Positions 1 to 10,856 of a stretch of 32,580 nt of DNA are shown one piece after another. This stretch comes from Bacteroidales bacterium. GTDB lineage: Bacteria > Bacteroidota > Bacteroidia > Bacteroidales > UBA1715. The notes below the pieces were generated by a model. That model saw only the letters and a program-made list of their open reading frames with translations. It was not told where the DNA came from and ran no database searches. Positions within the stretch are counted from its first letter, which is position 1, and every line of letters starts with the position of its first letter. Location: the NCBI GenBank assembly GCA_017552705.1, contig JAFZOY010000126.1, positions 1-32,580 on the forward strand, given 5' to 3'. The translations under genes were made by a program, and so were the position numbers.

Positions 1-1
1 A

Positions 2-226
2 GCAGCTGAAGAAAAATCAGAATTCGACGTAATTTTGAAATCAGCAGGTGCAGCAAAACTTCAAGTTGTGAAAGTTGTAAAAGAACTTACAGGTCTTGGA
101 CTTAAAGAAGCAAAAGACATTTGCGACCAAGCTCCTAAAGCAGTGAAAGAAAAAGTTTCTAAAGACGAAGCTGAAAAAATCAAAGCACAATTAGAAGAAG
201 CTGGAGCTGAAGTTGAACTTAAATAA
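2..226 (+). CDS. rplL: 50S ribosomal protein L7/L12, C-terminal part (5' end outside window)
   Basis: Only the last 74 residues are visible; the reading frame is open to the left edge, so the start lies upstream. L7/L12 forms the flexible stalk of the 50S subunit and recruits translation GTPases. What is seen is the globular C-terminal domain: a strand reading [10 protein letters not shown], then [18 protein letters not shown], the helix-turn-helix surface that contacts elongation factors, and the ending AEVELK typical of the family. The full protein is normally about 120-128 aa, so roughly the N-terminal dimerisation domain and hinge are missing. The next gene downstream is rpoB, which is the usual rplJL-rpoBC order. 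Identification is firm. Confidence 0.97.
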   Translation, partial: AAEEKSEFDVILKSAGAAKLQVVKVVKELTGLGLKEAKDICDQAPKAVKEKVSKDEAEKIKAQLEEAGAEVELK

Positions 227-251
227 GATTTACTAATCTTATAAATTTCAG

Positions 252-284
252 GGTTTTAGTCACAAAAAGTGACTAAAACCTTTT
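252..284 (+). terminator. Hairpin plus short T-run between rplL and rpoB (attenuator-like terminator)
   Basis: A perfect 12-bp inverted repeat, GGTTTTAGTCAC at 252-263 and GTGACTAAAACC at 269-280, encloses a 5-base loop and is followed by TTTT. This is the form of an intrinsic terminator, but only four T residues follow, and no separate promoter is evident in the 37 bases before rpoB. Partial read-through that sets the ribosomal-protein to polymerase ratio, as known for the E. coli rplL-rpoB attenuator, is an inference. Confidence 0.75.
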
Positions 285-320
285 ATCGTACAAATAAGTT
301 CAATATTTCAACTTTTCGCA

Positions 321-3300
321 ATGAAGACAAAGGAAAGAGTTAACTTCTCATCAATAAAGAATAAATTAGACTATCCTGATTTCCTTGAAATTCAGTTGAA
401 GTCTTTTAATGAGTTCTTCAAAGTAGATTCAACACAGGAAGAACGCAAAACCGAAGGTTTAAGTGAAGTTTTCAATGAAAATTTCCCAATCGCTGATACC
501 CGAAACAATTTCGTATTAGAATTTCTTGACTATCAGTTAGATCCACCAAGATATTCTATCGAAGAATGTTTGGATAGAGGTTTAACATTCAGTATTCCTC
601 TGAAAGCGAAATTAAAGTTATATTGTACAGATCCTGAACATGAGGATTTTGAGACAGTAGTCCAAGACGTATATCTTGGAACAATCCCGTTTATGACACC
701 AAGAGGTACATTTGTCATAAATGGTGCTGAACGTGTTGTTGTATCTCAGTTGCACCGTTCTCCGGGTGTGTTCTTCGGACAAAGCATCCACACCAACGGA
801 ACAAAGTTGTACTCTGCAAGAATTATCCCGTTCAAGGGTTCTTGGATTGAGTTCGCTACCGACATCAACGGTGTAATGTATGCATACATCGACCGTAAAA
901 AGAAATTACCGGTAACTACCCTTCTCCGCGCAATCGGTTTCGAAAGCGACAAGGACATCCTTGAAATTTTCGACCTTGCTGAGGAAGTAAAAGTTAGCAA
1001 AGCAGGTCTTAAGAAAGTTGAAGGCCGTAAATTGGCTGCGAGAGTTCTGAAATCATGGATTGAGGACTTCGTTGACGAAGATACCGGTGAGGTCGTTTCT
1101 ATTGAAAGAAATGAAATTATCGTAGAACGTGAAGTTGTCATAGAAAAAGAACATATCGATATGATTCTTGAATCTGGACAAAAAACTATCCTTCTACACA
1201 AAGAGGATTTGAATGTTTCCGACTACGATATTATTTACAATACATTACAAAAAGACCCTTGTAACTCGGAAAAAGAGGCAATCTACTACATCTATCGTCA
1301 GTTGCGTAACGCTGAACCACCTGATGAGGCAACCGCTCGCGATATTATCGAAAAATTGTTCTTCTCCGATAAAAGATACGATTTGGGTGAAGTTGGACGC
1401 TACAGAATCAATACAAAATTGTATAGCAACCTTGACCCAAGCGTAGAGAAAGAAACAACAAGAGTCTTGACAAGAAAGGATATTATTGAAATCATCAAAT
1501 ATCTTATCCAGCTTATCAACTCCAAAGCCGATGTTGACGATATCGACCACTTGAGCAACCGTCGTGTTAGAACAGTGGGCGAACAACTTCGCAACCAATT
1601 CGGCGTTGGTCTTGCCCGTATGGCAAGAACTATTCGTGAAAGAATGAATGTCCGCGATAACGAAGTTTTCACTCCAGTTGATTTGATCAACTCAAAAACT
1701 TTGTCTTCGGTGATTAACTCGTTCTTCGGGACAAACCAACTTTCGCAATTCATGGATCAAACCAACCCACTTGGTGAAATGACGCACAAACGTCGTCTTT
1801 CTGCACTTGGTCCTGGCGGTCTTTCACGTGAAAGAGCTGGTTTCGAGGTTCGTGACGTTCACTATACTCACTATGGTCGCCTCTGCCCTATCGAAACACC
1901 GGAAGGTCCAAACATCGGTTTGATTTCTTCTCTCTGCGTGTTCGCAAAAGTAAACGACCTTGGTTTCATTGAAACCCCATATAGAAAAGTTGAAAACGGT
2001 AAAGTTGACTTGTCGGCTGAAGGCTTGGTTTATTTGAGCGCTGAAGAAGAAGACGGAAAAACTATCGCACAAGCTGATACCCCGTTGAAAAACAATGGTG
2101 AATTTGCTACAAACAGAATTAAAGCCCGTTTGGAAGCAGACTTCCCTATCGCTTCTCCTGACGACATTTCGTTGATGGAAGTTGCGCCAAACCAAATCGC
2201 TTCTATCGCTGCTTCGTTGATTCCATTCTTGGAACACGACGATGCTAACCGTGCATTGATGGGTTCAAACATGATGCGCCAGTCTGTTCCATTGTTGAGA
2301 GCCGAAGCTCCAATCGTTGGTACTGGTATCGAACGTCAGGTTATCCACGATTCACGTGTTCAAGTAATGGCTGAAGGAGCCGGTGTGGTTGAATATGTTG
2401 ACGCACGCGAAATCCATGTTCGCTACGACAGAACCGAGGAAGAAGAATTTGTAAGCTTCAACGACAATCTTGTTGTATATCCTATTATTAAGTTCCGTAA
2501 AACGAACCAAAATACTTGTATCAACCTTCGTCCAATCGTTGTGAAAGGCGAACGTGTTGAAAAAGGTCAGTGTTTGACTGAAGGATATTCGACACAAAAC
2601 GGTGAATTGGCAATCGGACGCAACTTGAAAGTAGCGTTCATGCCTTGGAAGGGATACAACTTCGAGGATGCTATCGTGATTTCGGAACGTGTTGTTCGCG
2701 AAGACATTATGACATCTATCCACATCGATGAACACATTTTGGAAGTTCGCGACACAAAACGTGGTCTTGAAGAATTCACTTCTGATATTCCAAACGTTGG
2801 TGAAGATGCAATTAAAAACCTTGACGAACACGGACTTATCCGTATCGGTGCAAGCATCAAGCCAGGTGATATCTTGATTGGTAAAATCACTCCAAAAGGT
2901 GAATCCGATCCGTCTCCAGAAGAAAAATTGCTTCGTGCAATCTTCGGCGACAAAGCTGGCGATGTGAAAGACGCTTCGTTGAAAGCACGTCCATCTTTGT
3001 ATGGTACAGTTATCGACAAGAAATTGTTTACCCGTACTGTTAAAGATAGAAAGACAAAAGCCAACGAAAAACCAATTATCGAAGGCTACAAGGCTGAATA
3101 TGAAGCATCTTGCAAGAAAATCAGAGAAATTCTTATCCAGAAATTGTTCAAACTTGTGGAAGGCAAGACTTCGCAAGGAGTTAAGGATTATGCAGGTAAT
3201 GTGGTAATCGCAAAAGGTTCCAAATTCACCCAAAAATTGCTTAACGAAATCGAAGATTTCACAAATGTAGTGACCGACAAATGGACTACAGACAATGCTA

Positions 3301-4142
3301 AGAATGATTTGATTTCTGTATTGCTACACAACTATTGCAAAAAACACAAAGAAATCGAAGGAGAATATAAACGTAAAGAATATGCATTATCTGTTGGCGA
3401 TGAACTTCCATCAGGAATCATGCAACTTGCAAAAGTTTACATTGCACAAAAACGTAAACTGAAAGTTGGTGATAAAATGGCAGGTCGTCACGGTAACAAA
3501 GGTATCGTTTCACGTATTGTACGCGACGAAGATATGCCGTTCTTGGCAGATGGTAGCATAGTCGATATCGTTTTGAACCCTCTTGGTGTGCCTTCTCGTA
3601 TGAACATCGGACAGATTTACGAAACTGTTCTCGGATGGGCCGGAAAAGAACTTGGCGTAAATTTCGCAACGCCAATCTTCGATGGTGCTTCGCTTGAAGA
3701 CATTACAGAATACACACGCAAGGCAGGTGTTCCTGACTTCGGTAAGACATATTTGTACGACGGTGGAACAGGCGAACGTTTCGACCAGCCTGCAACAGTC
3801 GGTGTTATCTATATGTTGAAATTAGGTCACTTGATCGATGACAAAATGCACGCTCGTTCAATTGGTCCATACTCATTGATTACGCAACAACCTCTTGGTG
3901 GTAAAGCACAATTCGGAGGTCAACGTTTCGGAGAAATGGAAGTTTGGGCAATCGAAGCCTTCGGTGCATCAAACGTATTGCAAGAAATTCTTACTGTTAA
4001 ATCTGACGATGTATATGGTCGTGCAAGAGCCTACGAAGCTATCGTTAAGGGCGAACCACTTCCAACTCCAGGTTTACCAGAGTCTTTCAACGTATTGTTG
4101 CATGAATTACGAGGATTGAGCCTTAACATTGATTTTGAATAA
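321..4142 (+). CDS. rpoB: DNA-directed RNA polymerase subunit beta
   Basis: This 1273-aa protein is the beta subunit of RNA polymerase, forming one side of the active-site cleft and the rifampicin pocket. The rifampicin region is clear at residues 468-505: [20 protein letters not shown] and then [14 protein letters not shown]. The residues equivalent to E. coli D516, H526 and S531 are D479, H489 and S494, so no classical resistance substitution is present. Further signatures are [16 protein letters not shown], the lysine-rich [18 protein letters not shown] near the active site, and [18 protein letters not shown] close to the C-terminus, which ends GLSLNIDFE. The length matches other Bacteroidota RpoB proteins, shorter than E. 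coli RpoB. It starts at ATG 94 bases after rplL and is followed 34 bases later by rpoC, so the two are one transcription unit. Confidence 0.99.
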   Translation: MKTKERVNFSSIKNKLDYPDFLEIQLKSFNEFFKVDSTQEERKTEGLSEVFNENFPIADTRNNFVLEFLDYQLDPPRYSIEECLDRGLTFSIPLKAKLKLYCTDPEHEDFETVVQDVYLGTIPFMTPRGTFVINGAERVVVSQLHRSPGVFFGQSIHTNGTKLYSARIIPFKGSWIEFATDINGVMYAYIDRKKKLPVTTLLRAIGFESDKDILEIFDLAEEVKVSKAGLKKVEGRKLAARVLKSWIEDFVDEDTGEVVSIERNEIIVEREVVIEKEHIDMILESGQKTILLHKEDLNVSDYDIIYNTLQKDPCNSEKEAIYYIYRQLRNAEPPDEATARDIIEKLFFSDKRYDLGEVGRYRINTKLYSNLDPSVEKETTRVLTRKDIIEIIKYLIQLINSKADVDDIDHLSNRRVRTVGEQLRNQFGVGLARMARTIRERMNVRDNEVFTPVDLINSKTLSSVINSFFGTNQLSQFMDQTNPLGEMTHKRRLSALGPGGLSRERAGFEVRDVHYTHYGRLCPIETPEGPNIGLISSLCVFAKVNDLGFIETPYRKVENGKVDLSAEGLVYLSAEEEDGKTIAQADTPLKNNGEFATNRIKARLEADFPIASPDDISLMEVAPNQIASIAASLIPFLEHDDANRALMGSNMMRQSVPLLRAEAPIVGTGIERQVIHDSRVQVMAEGAGVVEYVDAREIHVRYDRTEEEEFVSFNDNLVVYPIIKFRKTNQNTCINLRPIVVKGERVEKGQCLTEGYSTQNGELAIGRNLKVAFMPWKGYNFEDAIVISERVVREDIMTSIHIDEHILEVRDTKRGLEEFTSDIPNVGEDAIKNLDEHGLIRIGASIKPGDILIGKITPKGESDPSPEEKLLRAIFGDKAGDVKDASLKARPSLYGTVIDKKLFTRTVKDRKTKANEKPIIEGYKAEYEASCKKIREILIQKLFKLVEGKTSQGVKDYAGNVVIAKGSKFTQKLLNEIEDFTNVVTDKWTTDNAKNDLISVLLHNYCKKHKEIEGEYKRKEYALSVGDELPSGIMQLAKVYIAQKRKLKVGDKMAGRHGNKGIVSRIVRDEDMPFLADGSIVDIVLNPLGVPSRMNIGQIYETVLGWAGKELGVNFATPIFDGASLEDITEYTRKAGVPDFGKTYLYDGGTGERFDQPATVGVIYMLKLGHLIDDKMHARSIGPYSLITQQPLGGKAQFGGQRFGEMEVWAIEAFGASNVLQEILTVKSDDVYGRARAYEAIVKGEPLPTPGLPESFNVLLHELRGLSLNIDFE

Positions 4143-4176
4143 GCAATAGCATTATAAACCTTAAAGTTCCAAAAAG

Positions 4177-7100
4177 ATGGCTTTTAGAAAAGATAATAAA
4201 TCAAATATAAAGAGTAACTTTTCAAAGATTAGTATAAGCCTTGCGTCTCCAGAAGATATTTTGGATCGTTCGAGCGGTGAAGTGTTGAAACCAGAGACCA
4301 TCAACTACAGAACATACAAACCAGAACGCGATGGTTTGTTCTGCGAAAGAATTTTTGGTCCTGTGAAAGACTACGAATGCCACTGCGGTAAATACAAACG
4401 TATCCGTTACAAAGGTATCATCTGCGACAGATGCGGTGTGGAAGTAACAGAAAAGAAAGTGCGCCGTGAAAGAAGCGGACACATCAACTTGATTGTTCCT
4501 GTTGCCCACATTTGGTATTTCCGTTCTTTGCCGAATAAAATTGGATACCTTCTTGGTCTTCCTACCAAAAAACTTGACTCAATCATATATTATGAACGAT
4601 ATATTGTTGTGCAAGCCGGTATAAAGAAAGCCGATGGTGTAAACGATTTGGATTTCTTGACCGAAGAAGAATATCTTAACATCACGGAAACTCTTCCAAA
4701 GGAAAACGACGCTCTTGAAAATAGCGATCCTAACAAATTCATCGCTATGATGGGTGCTGAAGCATTGGAAGAATTGCTGAAAAGATTGAATCTTGATGAA
4801 CTTTCATACCAATTGAGAGACCAAGCAAGCAAAGAAACTTCGCAACAAAGAAAGAACGAAGCTTTGAAACGTTTGCAAGTTATTGAGGCATTCCGTGAAT
4901 CAAAAGGAAAGAACAAGCCTGAATGGATGATCTTGAAATGTATTCCTGTGATTCCACCAGAATTGCGTCCTCTTGTTCCTCTTGATGGCGGTCGTTTCGC
5001 TACATCCGACTTGAACGATTTGTATCGTCGTGTTATCATCAGAAACAACCGATTGAAACGATTGATAGAAATCAAGGCTCCTGAAGTGATTCTCCGTAAC
5101 GAGAAACGTATGTTGCAGGAAGCTGTAGATTCATTGTTCGATAACTCAAGAAAAACAAATGCTGCGAAAACTGAAGCTAACCGTTCATTGAAGTCATTGA
5201 GCGACAGCTTGAAAGGTAAACAAGGTCGTTTCCGTCAGAATTTGCTTGGTAAACGTGTTGACTACTCTGCTCGTTCGGTAATTGTCGTTGGACCTACACT
5301 CAAACTTCACGAATGTGGTATTCCAAAAGACATGGCGGCAGAACTTTACAAACCATTCATTATCAGAAAGTTGATTGAAAGAGGTATTGTAAAGACTGTA
5401 AAATCAGCAAAGAAAATCGTTGACAGAAAAGATGCAGTTATCTGGGATATTCTTGAAAATGTAATGAAAGGTCACCCAGTTCTATTGAACCGTGCTCCGA
5501 CATTGCACCGTCTTGGTATTCAGGCATTCCAACCTCGAATGATTGAAGGAAAGGCTATCCAACTTCACCCACTTGCTTGTACGGCATTCAACGCCGACTT
5601 CGATGGTGACCAGATGGCTGTTCACTTGCCACTTGGAAACGCTGCCGTGCTTGAGGCTCAAATCTTGATGTTGTCGTCGCACAACATTTTGAACCCTGCG
5701 AACGGTGCGCCAATCAAAGTGCCTTCTCAAGATATGGTCCTTGGTCTGTACTACATCACCAAAGGTATGCCGGGCGCTAAGGGCGAAGGTTCTTACTTCT
5801 ACTCTCCTGAAGAAGCAATCATTGCTTACAACGAGAAAAAAGCTGACCTTCACGCATTTGTGAGAGTTCCAAGAAAACTTTGGAGATTCGCCGACGAGGA
5901 AAAGGATATTTTGAAACAGTACAAAGACGAAAACGATAAGAAAAAATGGATTCTCACCACTATCGGTAGAATTATGTTCAACGAAATCGTGCCTGAAGAG
6001 GGTGGATTCATCAACAAATTGTTGACTAAGAAATCGTTGCGCGACATCATCACCGATGTGTTGAAAGTTGCTGGTACTCCAAAAACAGCCGACTTCCTCG
6101 ACAATGTTAAGAATATGGGTTACCGTATGGCATTCGAGGGTTGCTTGTCATTCAAATTGGATGACGTTGTGATTCCAGACGAAAAAACGTCGCTTGTACA
6201 AAAAGGTTACGACGATGTTGAAGAAGTAATGAATAACTACAATATGGGTTTCATTACCAACAACGAACGTTACAACCAAATCATCGATATTTGGACACAC
6301 ACCAATGCCGATTTGACCAACAAAGTGATGGATCGTTTGAAAAACGACCAAGCTGGTTTCAACTCGGTATATATGATGCTTGACTCCGGTGCCCGTGGTT
6401 CTAAGGAGCAGATTCGTCAGCTGTGCGGTATGCGTGGTTTGATGGCGAAACCTCAGAAATCAGGTGCTACTGGAAATGAAATTATCGAAAACCCAATCTT
6501 GTCGAACTTTAAGGAAGGTTTGTCTGTCCTTGAATACTTCATCTCAACCCACGGTGCTCGTAAAGGTTTGGCCGATACCGCTTTGAAGACCGCCGATGCT
6601 GGTTACTTGACAAGACGTTTGGTTGATGTGTCACACGATGTGATTATTACTCAGGAAGACTGTGGTACTCTCCGTGGTTTGATTGCTACGGCAGTTAAAA
6701 ACAACGACGAAGTTGTTGAATCGTTGTACGACAGAATTCTTGGTAGAACCTGCGTTCACGATGTATATCACCCACAAACGGGCGAACTTATTGTGAAAGC
6801 TGGCGAGGAAATCACTGAAGATATTGCACAAGCTATTGAGGATTCTCCAATTGAACAAGTTGAAATCCGTTCGGTATTGACTTGTGAATCACGCAAGGGT
6901 GTTTGCGCGAAATGTTACGGTCGAAATCTTGCTACTGCAAGAATGGTTCAAAAAGGTGAGGTTGTGGGCGTTATCGCAGCACAGTCAATCGGTGAACCTG
7001 GTACTCAGTTGACACTTCGTACATTCCACGTGGGTGGTACCGCATCGAACATTGCAGCTGAATCTTCGTTGGTTTCTAAATACGATGGTATTGTTGAAAT

Positions 7101-8472
7101 CGAAGAATTGAGAACAATCGAAGCTGAAGAGGACAATGGCGAAAAAGTTGACATTGTAATTGGTCGATTGGCTGAATTGAAGATTGTTGACAAGAACACA
7201 GGTAGTGTTCTTACCACACAAAACGTTCAATATGGTTCTAAGTTGATGGTTAAAAACCATGCGGAAGTAACCAAAGGCACACTCATTTGTACGTGGGACC
7301 CTTACAACGCTTCAATCATTTCGGAATCTGCTGGTAAGATTGCTTTTGAAAATGTAACAAAAGACGTTACTTACAAGGCTGAAGCCGATGAACAAACAGG
7401 TTTCGAGGAAAAAGTGATTATAGAATCAAAGGATAGAACTAAGAACCCAATCATCAAGATTCTTGACAAGAAGGGCGAAGTTCTCCACACATACAACTTG
7501 CCTGTGGGCGCACACATCACTGTGAACGAAAACGACAAGGTGAAAGTTGGTCAAATCCTTGTGAAGATTCCACGTGCTATTGGAAAATCTGGTGATATCA
7601 CCGGTGGTCTTCCACGTGTTACTGAATTGTTCGAAGCCCGTAATCCGTCGAACCCGGCAATTGTTTCGGAAATCGATGGTGAAGTTACATTCGGAAAAAT
7701 TAAAAGAGGTAACCGCGAAATCAGCGTTAAGGCAAAATCGGGAGAAGAAAAGAAATATCTTATTCCATTGTCAAAACAAATTCTTGTTCAAGAAAACGAC
7801 TACGTTAAAGCTGGAACAAGCTTGTCAGACGGTTCTATCACTCCATCCGACATTCTTGCGATTATGGGTCCAACCGCAGTTCAGGAATACATTGTGAACG
7901 AAGTTCAGGCCGTATATCGTCTGCAAGGTGTGAAAATCAACGATAAACACTTCGAAGTTATCGTTCGTCAGATGATGCGTAAAGTTCAAATCGAAGACCA
8001 AGGCGATAGCAAATTCCTTGAAGGCGAAATCGTTGACCGTTGGGAATTTATGGACGAAAATGATAGAATCTACGAAAAGAAAGTTGTTACCGACGCTGGT
8101 GATTCCGAAGAATTGAAACCTGGTCAGATTATCACGGTTCGTCAATTGCGTGATGTAAACTCACAATTGAAACGTAAGGATATGAAACTTGTTGAAGTGC
8201 GTGATGCACATCCTGCTACAGCAAGCCAGATTCTTCAAGGTATCACACGTGCTTCTCTTCAAACTCACAGCTGGATTTCGGCATCTTCGTTCCAGGAAAC
8301 CACAAAAGTGCTGAACGAAGCTGCAATCAACGCCAAAGTTGATGATTTGGAAGGCTTGAAGGAAAATGTAATCATTGGACACAAGATTCCAGCAGGTACA
8401 GGTTTGAACGAATACGAAAATCTGATAGTTGGTTCCGCTAAGGAATTCGCAAAATTGAAAGAACGCGATTAA
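4177..8472 (+). CDS. rpoC: DNA-directed RNA polymerase subunit beta-prime
   Basis: This 1431-aa protein is the catalytic beta-prime subunit of RNA polymerase. The universal Mg-binding motif [12 protein letters not shown] begins at residue 472. The N-terminal zinc site is formed by C68, C70, C83 and C86 (CHCGKY and CDRCG), preceded by [12 protein letters not shown]. The second zinc site is visible as [15 protein letters not shown], followed by the trigger-loop region [19 protein letters not shown]. The protein ends after the omega-contact region ([20 protein letters not shown]). It lies 34 bases after rpoB on the same strand and is followed by a strong terminator, so the rplL-rpoB-rpoC unit ends here. 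In many Bacteroidota genomes DUF3467 follows directly; here it does not appear until 15144. Confidence 0.99.
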   Translation: MAFRKDNKSNIKSNFSKISISLASPEDILDRSSGEVLKPETINYRTYKPERDGLFCERIFGPVKDYECHCGKYKRIRYKGIICDRCGVEVTEKKVRRERSGHINLIVPVAHIWYFRSLPNKIGYLLGLPTKKLDSIIYYERYIVVQAGIKKADGVNDLDFLTEEEYLNITETLPKENDALENSDPNKFIAMMGAEALEELLKRLNLDELSYQLRDQASKETSQQRKNEALKRLQVIEAFRESKGKNKPEWMILKCIPVIPPELRPLVPLDGGRFATSDLNDLYRRVIIRNNRLKRLIEIKAPEVILRNEKRMLQEAVDSLFDNSRKTNAAKTEANRSLKSLSDSLKGKQGRFRQNLLGKRVDYSARSVIVVGPTLKLHECGIPKDMAAELYKPFIIRKLIERGIVKTVKSAKKIVDRKDAVIWDILENVMKGHPVLLNRAPTLHRLGIQAFQPRMIEGKAIQLHPLACTAFNADFDGDQMAVHLPLGNAAVLEAQILMLSSHNILNPANGAPIKVPSQDMVLGLYYITKGMPGAKGEGSYFYSPEEAIIAYNEKKADLHAFVRVPRKLWRFADEEKDILKQYKDENDKKKWILTTIGRIMFNEIVPEEGGFINKLLTKKSLRDIITDVLKVAGTPKTADFLDNVKNMGYRMAFEGCLSFKLDDVVIPDEKTSLVQKGYDDVEEVMNNYNMGFITNNERYNQIIDIWTHTNADLTNKVMDRLKNDQAGFNSVYMMLDSGARGSKEQIRQLCGMRGLMAKPQKSGATGNEIIENPILSNFKEGLSVLEYFISTHGARKGLADTALKTADAGYLTRRLVDVSHDVIITQEDCGTLRGLIATAVKNNDEVVESLYDRILGRTCVHDVYHPQTGELIVKAGEEITEDIAQAIEDSPIEQVEIRSVLTCESRKGVCAKCYGRNLATARMVQKGEVVGVIAAQSIGEPGTQLTLRTFHVGGTASNIAAESSLVSKYDGIVEIEELRTIEAEEDNGEKVDIVIGRLAELKIVDKNTGSVLTTQNVQYGSKLMVKNHAEVTKGTLICTWDPYNASIISESAGKIAFENVTKDVTYKAEADEQTGFEEKVIIESKDRTKNPIIKILDKKGEVLHTYNLPVGAHITVNENDKVKVGQILVKIPRAIGKSGDITGGLPRVTELFEARNPSNPAIVSEIDGEVTFGKIKRGNREISVKAKSGEEKKYLIPLSKQILVQENDYVKAGTSLSDGSITPSDILAIMGPTAVQEYIVNEVQAVYRLQGVKINDKHFEVIVRQMMRKVQIEDQGDSKFLEGEIVDRWEFMDENDRIYEKKVVTDAGDSEELKPGQIITVRQLRDVNSQLKRKDMKLVEVRDAHPATASQILQGITRASLQTHSWISASSFQETTKVLNEAAINAKVDDLEGLKENVIIGHKIPAGTGLNEYENLIVGSAKEFAKLKERD

Positions 8473-8491
8473 ACGAATCAACAGTTCATAC

Positions 8492-8531
8492 AAAGAAAGG
8501 GAAATTCATAGCGAATTTCCCTTTCTTTTTT
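8492..8531 (+). terminator. Strong Rho-independent terminator after rpoC
   Basis: A perfect 16-bp inverted repeat (8492-8507 against 8513-8528) with a 5-base loop is followed by T residues to 8531. It begins 20 bases after the rpoC stop. The stem's outer A/T runs also give a short U-rich tail on the other strand, so it may limit transcription from the convergent gene ending at 8578 as well, though more weakly. Confidence 0.93.
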
Positions 8532-8577
8532 ACATATTGAGCGTATGTGCAGCTATTGTTGACGTTTTTTTCGTTGA

Positions 8578-9201
8578 TTAGAATTTATACTTACAACCAA
8601 TATTCAATTTGAAATGGTTTAATGAATTATCATCAATTTTATCAAAATTATTTCCCGATATTTTTATTTGGGGCCAGCAGTATTCATATTGTAAATATAC
8701 GGCAAATGCGGAAAAATCAGCTCCCATCTGAACTCCTCCCGAATAAACAAATGCATTGTCTTTTGCAGACCAAACACTCGTTGTATTTCCTTCACTACCA
8801 ACCAAAATGGACTCTTTTTTATATTGTTTCCAATCTGTTCCCATTTGAATAAAGGGAAGTAATGATACGTGTCGAAAGAAGATAAATTCGTAATCCACAC
8901 GAGCCAATGCTGAATGGGATTTGATTTCTGCTGAGGGTGGCATAGTGTTATATACCCAATTCCTATTGTAAAGAAAGGAATAATTGTAAAATTGATAACC
9001 TATACCAGCACCTAATCCATAGCAAAGATTTCTACGATAGAAAATGTTTACATCAAAACTATATTCATATTTGTTTTTGCTGGATAAAAGTCCATAATCA
9101 ACAGAAATCGAATTTTTCCGTATTTTCTCGGTTTGTTCTTGGGCGAAACCGACTGTGGCAAAGCCTAAAACAAAAGATGTGATGATCAATAGTTTTCTCA
9201 T
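8578..9201 (-). CDS. Outer-membrane beta-barrel-like protein, paralogue 1 of 4
   Basis: This 207-aa protein has a clear Sec signal peptide, MRKLLIITSFVLGFATVGFA, with cleavage probable before QEQ. The rest is an alternation of short aromatic strands and turns, for example GAGIGYQFYNYSF and SALARVDYEFIFF, ending GCKYKF. A terminal phenylalanine is the usual BAM recognition signal of outer-membrane barrels. The size suggests an 8-stranded barrel. It is the last gene of a leftward run; the upstream paralogue ends 19 bases before it. All four paralogues share FxQEQ after the signal peptide, KNS(I/V)(S/C), a RVDY/RLDY strand and YLxxEYCxP. The function is unknown; transport, adhesion and structural roles are all possible. 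Assignment as a membrane barrel is inference from pattern, not from a recognised named family. Confidence 0.82.
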   Translation of the reverse strand: MRKLLIITSFVLGFATVGFAQEQTEKIRKNSISVDYGLLSSKNKYEYSFDVNIFYRRNLCYGLGAGIGYQFYNYSFLYNRNWVYNTMPPSAEIKSHSALARVDYEFIFFRHVSLLPFIQMGTDWKQYKKESILVGSEGNTTSVWSAKDNAFVYSGGVQMGADFSAFAVYLQYEYCWPQIKISGNNFDKIDDNSLNHFKLNIGCKYKF

Positions 9202-9220
9202 ATTTGAGCAGTTATTACGG

Positions 9221-9835
9221 TTAAAACGAATACGCTATGCCTAATCCAATTCTATGATTGTAGAGATTGAAAAAATATGGAGGCATCTTATCTAAATTCA
9301 ATATAGGTTGGCAATATTCATATAAAATATACGTCGAAATTGCTGAAAAAGCATAATTCAATTGAATTCCTGGCATTAATACTAGGTTGCTGTCGTTTTC
9401 TTCGCTTTGTTTCCAGCTCCAAGAAGTTGGTTTGGCAAACATACGCTTCCAATCCCGACCATATTGCATATATGAACAAACCGAGACTTTTGATGAAATT
9501 GCTAACGAATAATCAACTCTAATGAACACAGCATTCGACTTAACCTCAAGTTTGGTTGACGATTTTATCTTTGACCATTCCGATTGGATTTCTCCATCTT
9601 GAAAATGAGCGTCATAATATTGATAGCCAAGTCCCAAACCTATTCCTTTCCATAATTTCCTTACATATCTTACTGAAACTACGGGACTCATTGTCTCAAC
9701 ATGAGACATCACACTGCCAAAATCAGCAGATATACTATTCTTTTGTTCTTTTTCAACAAAGTTCTGTTCTTGTCCAAAACAGACAGTACAAATCAAAAGA
9801 AATACGCTAATTATTATCGTTTGTTTTACTTTCAT
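9221..9835 (-). CDS. Outer-membrane beta-barrel-like protein, paralogue 2 of 4
   Basis: This 204-aa protein has the signal peptide MKVKQTIIISVFLLICTVCF, cleaved probably before GQEQ. Family landmarks are KNSISADFGSVMS, GLGLGYQYYDAHF, FIRVDYSLAIS, YMQYGRDWKRM and YILYEYCQP; it ends GLGIAYSF with terminal phenylalanine. Compared with paralogue 1 it has a longer acidic insert after QEQ (NFVEKEQ). It starts 12 bases after the stop of paralogue 3 and ends 19 bases before paralogue 1, so all three are probably one transcript. The protein is expected in the outer membrane with the strands forming a small barrel. Function is unknown; the divergence among the four copies suggests separate roles or exposure to selection rather than simple dosage. 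Confidence 0.82.
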   Translation of the reverse strand: MKVKQTIIISVFLLICTVCFGQEQNFVEKEQKNSISADFGSVMSHVETMSPVVSVRYVRKLWKGIGLGLGYQYYDAHFQDGEIQSEWSKIKSSTKLEVKSNAVFIRVDYSLAISSKVSVCSYMQYGRDWKRMFAKPTSWSWKQSEENDSNLVLMPGIQLNYAFSAISTYILYEYCQPILNLDKMPPYFFNLYNHRIGLGIAYSF

Positions 9836-9847
9836 TGCTAATCTCTA

Positions 9848-10432
9848 TTAAAAATTAAAACCTGCGCCAATGCTTATTTTTTGATGTTCCAACAACCCTT
9901 GAGTGTTAACTAAATCAATATTCTCTATCTTCTTCTCTTTCAACTTTGGAAGGCAGTATTCGTGTTGAAGATATACTGACAAAGCGGAATAATGATATTC
10001 TATTTTGACGCCTCTGGCATACACTAACGCGTGATCTTGTCTGTTGTATCCATAGTCCTTCCAGTCCATTCCCATTTGTCCATACGTGAATAATGAGAAG
10101 TGGTTTGATATAGGAACTTGATAATCAAGGCGAACCAATGCTGAATTTGAAGTAATAGTTGCTTCTGGAGCACTTGTGTTGATAGCCCAATGCCAATAAT
10201 AATAAAAATCGTATTTATAATGCTGATACACTGCTCCAATTCCCATACCTCTCCAGACACTTCGTCGATAGCATAGATTTACGTTGTAACTATACATATT
10301 GCGATACCGTCCCCCAATTATCCCATAATCAACCGAAACCGAATTCTTTCGTGTGTTCTCGGTCTGTTCTTGGGCGAAACCGCAAAATCCAGAAAGGATG
10401 AACAACAATACTGCTATAAATAATTTTCTCAT
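9848..10432 (-). CDS. Outer-membrane beta-barrel-like protein, paralogue 3 of 4
   Basis: The protein starts MRKLFIAVLLFILSGFCGFA, a signal peptide cleaved probably before QEQ. The start chosen is the second ATG, which matches paralogue 1 (MRKLL); an ATG two codons upstream at 10438 would add only MI. The mature part has KNSVSVDYGIIGG, GMGIGAVYQHYKYDF, LVRLDYQVPIS, YGQMGMDWKDY and YLQHEYCLPKL, and ends GAGFNF with terminal phenylalanine. It is closest by eye to paralogues 1 and 4. It heads the downstream trio; the 154 bases before it hold no convincing promoter, so the trio may depend on read-through from the genes upstream (10857-14075). Function is unknown. Confidence 0.82.
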   Translation of the reverse strand: MRKLFIAVLLFILSGFCGFAQEQTENTRKNSVSVDYGIIGGRYRNMYSYNVNLCYRRSVWRGMGIGAVYQHYKYDFYYYWHWAINTSAPEATITSNSALVRLDYQVPISNHFSLFTYGQMGMDWKDYGYNRQDHALVYARGVKIEYHYSALSVYLQHEYCLPKLKEKKIENIDLVNTQGLLEHQKISIGAGFNF

Positions 10433-10438
10433 AATCAT

Positions 10439-10592
10439 TTTGGTTTTTACGAATGTAATCCTGTTAGTTTACAATATGTAATTCTTGTTTTCTTATATAG
10501 TCCGAAAAATATGAAAAAACTGCATGACATTTTTATTTTTTATAGTAAAAAGACAATCCGTTTTTGATTTTCTTAGAAACATAGAGGGAATT
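10439..10592. other. A/T-rich spacer, nothing recognised
   Basis: Together with the remnant gene at 10593-10803 and the 53 bases beyond it, this forms the only gap longer than 400 bases in the leftward block. The 10439-10592 part is A/T-rich with no open frame, no clear hairpin terminator and no good promoter. The best candidate is TATTTTTC (10504-10511, minus strand), one mismatch from the Bacteroidota -7 box and without a -33 TTG at the usual distance. Confidence 0.5.
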
Positions 10593-10803
10593 TTATTGTT
10601 TAATAAACGTTCTTCTCTCTAAATTGTTCACCATCAACACATACGTTCCTTTTGGCAACATCGAGACATTCACCTCCGCCGATTGACCTACATTCTGTTG
10701 CAACAAAAGCTTTCCTTGCAAGTCAAAAATTCTGATTTCGTTGTTGGAGATGGGTAAGGTTAGGGTTAATACGTTTTTTACTAAGAAATAATTTTGTTTT
10801 CAT
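10593..10803 (-). pseudogene. Remnant of a T9SS-secreted protein gene: start codon region joined to a truncated type A sorting domain
   Basis: Reading leftward, ATG at 10801-10803 opens MKTKLFLSKK, which looks like the first residues of a signal peptide, but this frame stops after 26 codons. In another frame the same DNA encodes a typical end of a type A T9SS sorting domain: LTLTLPISNNEIRIFDLQGK, then LLLQQNV, then LPKGTYVLMVNN, ending RRTFIKQ with a stop at 10593-10595. The neighbouring protease ends in the same FIKQ. The usual YPNP start of such domains and the whole functional domain are missing. The simplest reading is a large internal deletion, with a frame change, that left the two ends of a former cargo gene. 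It lies between barrel paralogues 3 and 4. Confidence 0.75.
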
Positions 10804-10856
10804 AGCTTTAATTTTTTATGTAACACTTACTTTACCCTCTCAACGCCTTCATACAA

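Noticed and set aside
1722..1830. Rifampicin-resistance substitutions in RpoB
   Set aside because: D479, H489 and S494 are the sensitive-type residues at the main resistance positions.
2352..3233. Long open frame (293 codons) on the minus strand inside rpoB, with others such as 746-1201 and 1824-2237
   Set aside because: These are antisense shadows of a strongly coding gene; their translations are rich in Phe, Cys and Ser with no domain or signal, and none has a plausible promoter.
4590..5075. Minus-strand frame of 161 codons inside rpoC, and others at 5482-5853 and 7825-8145
   Set aside because: They are complementary to conserved rpoC coding sequence, and the translations resemble no family.
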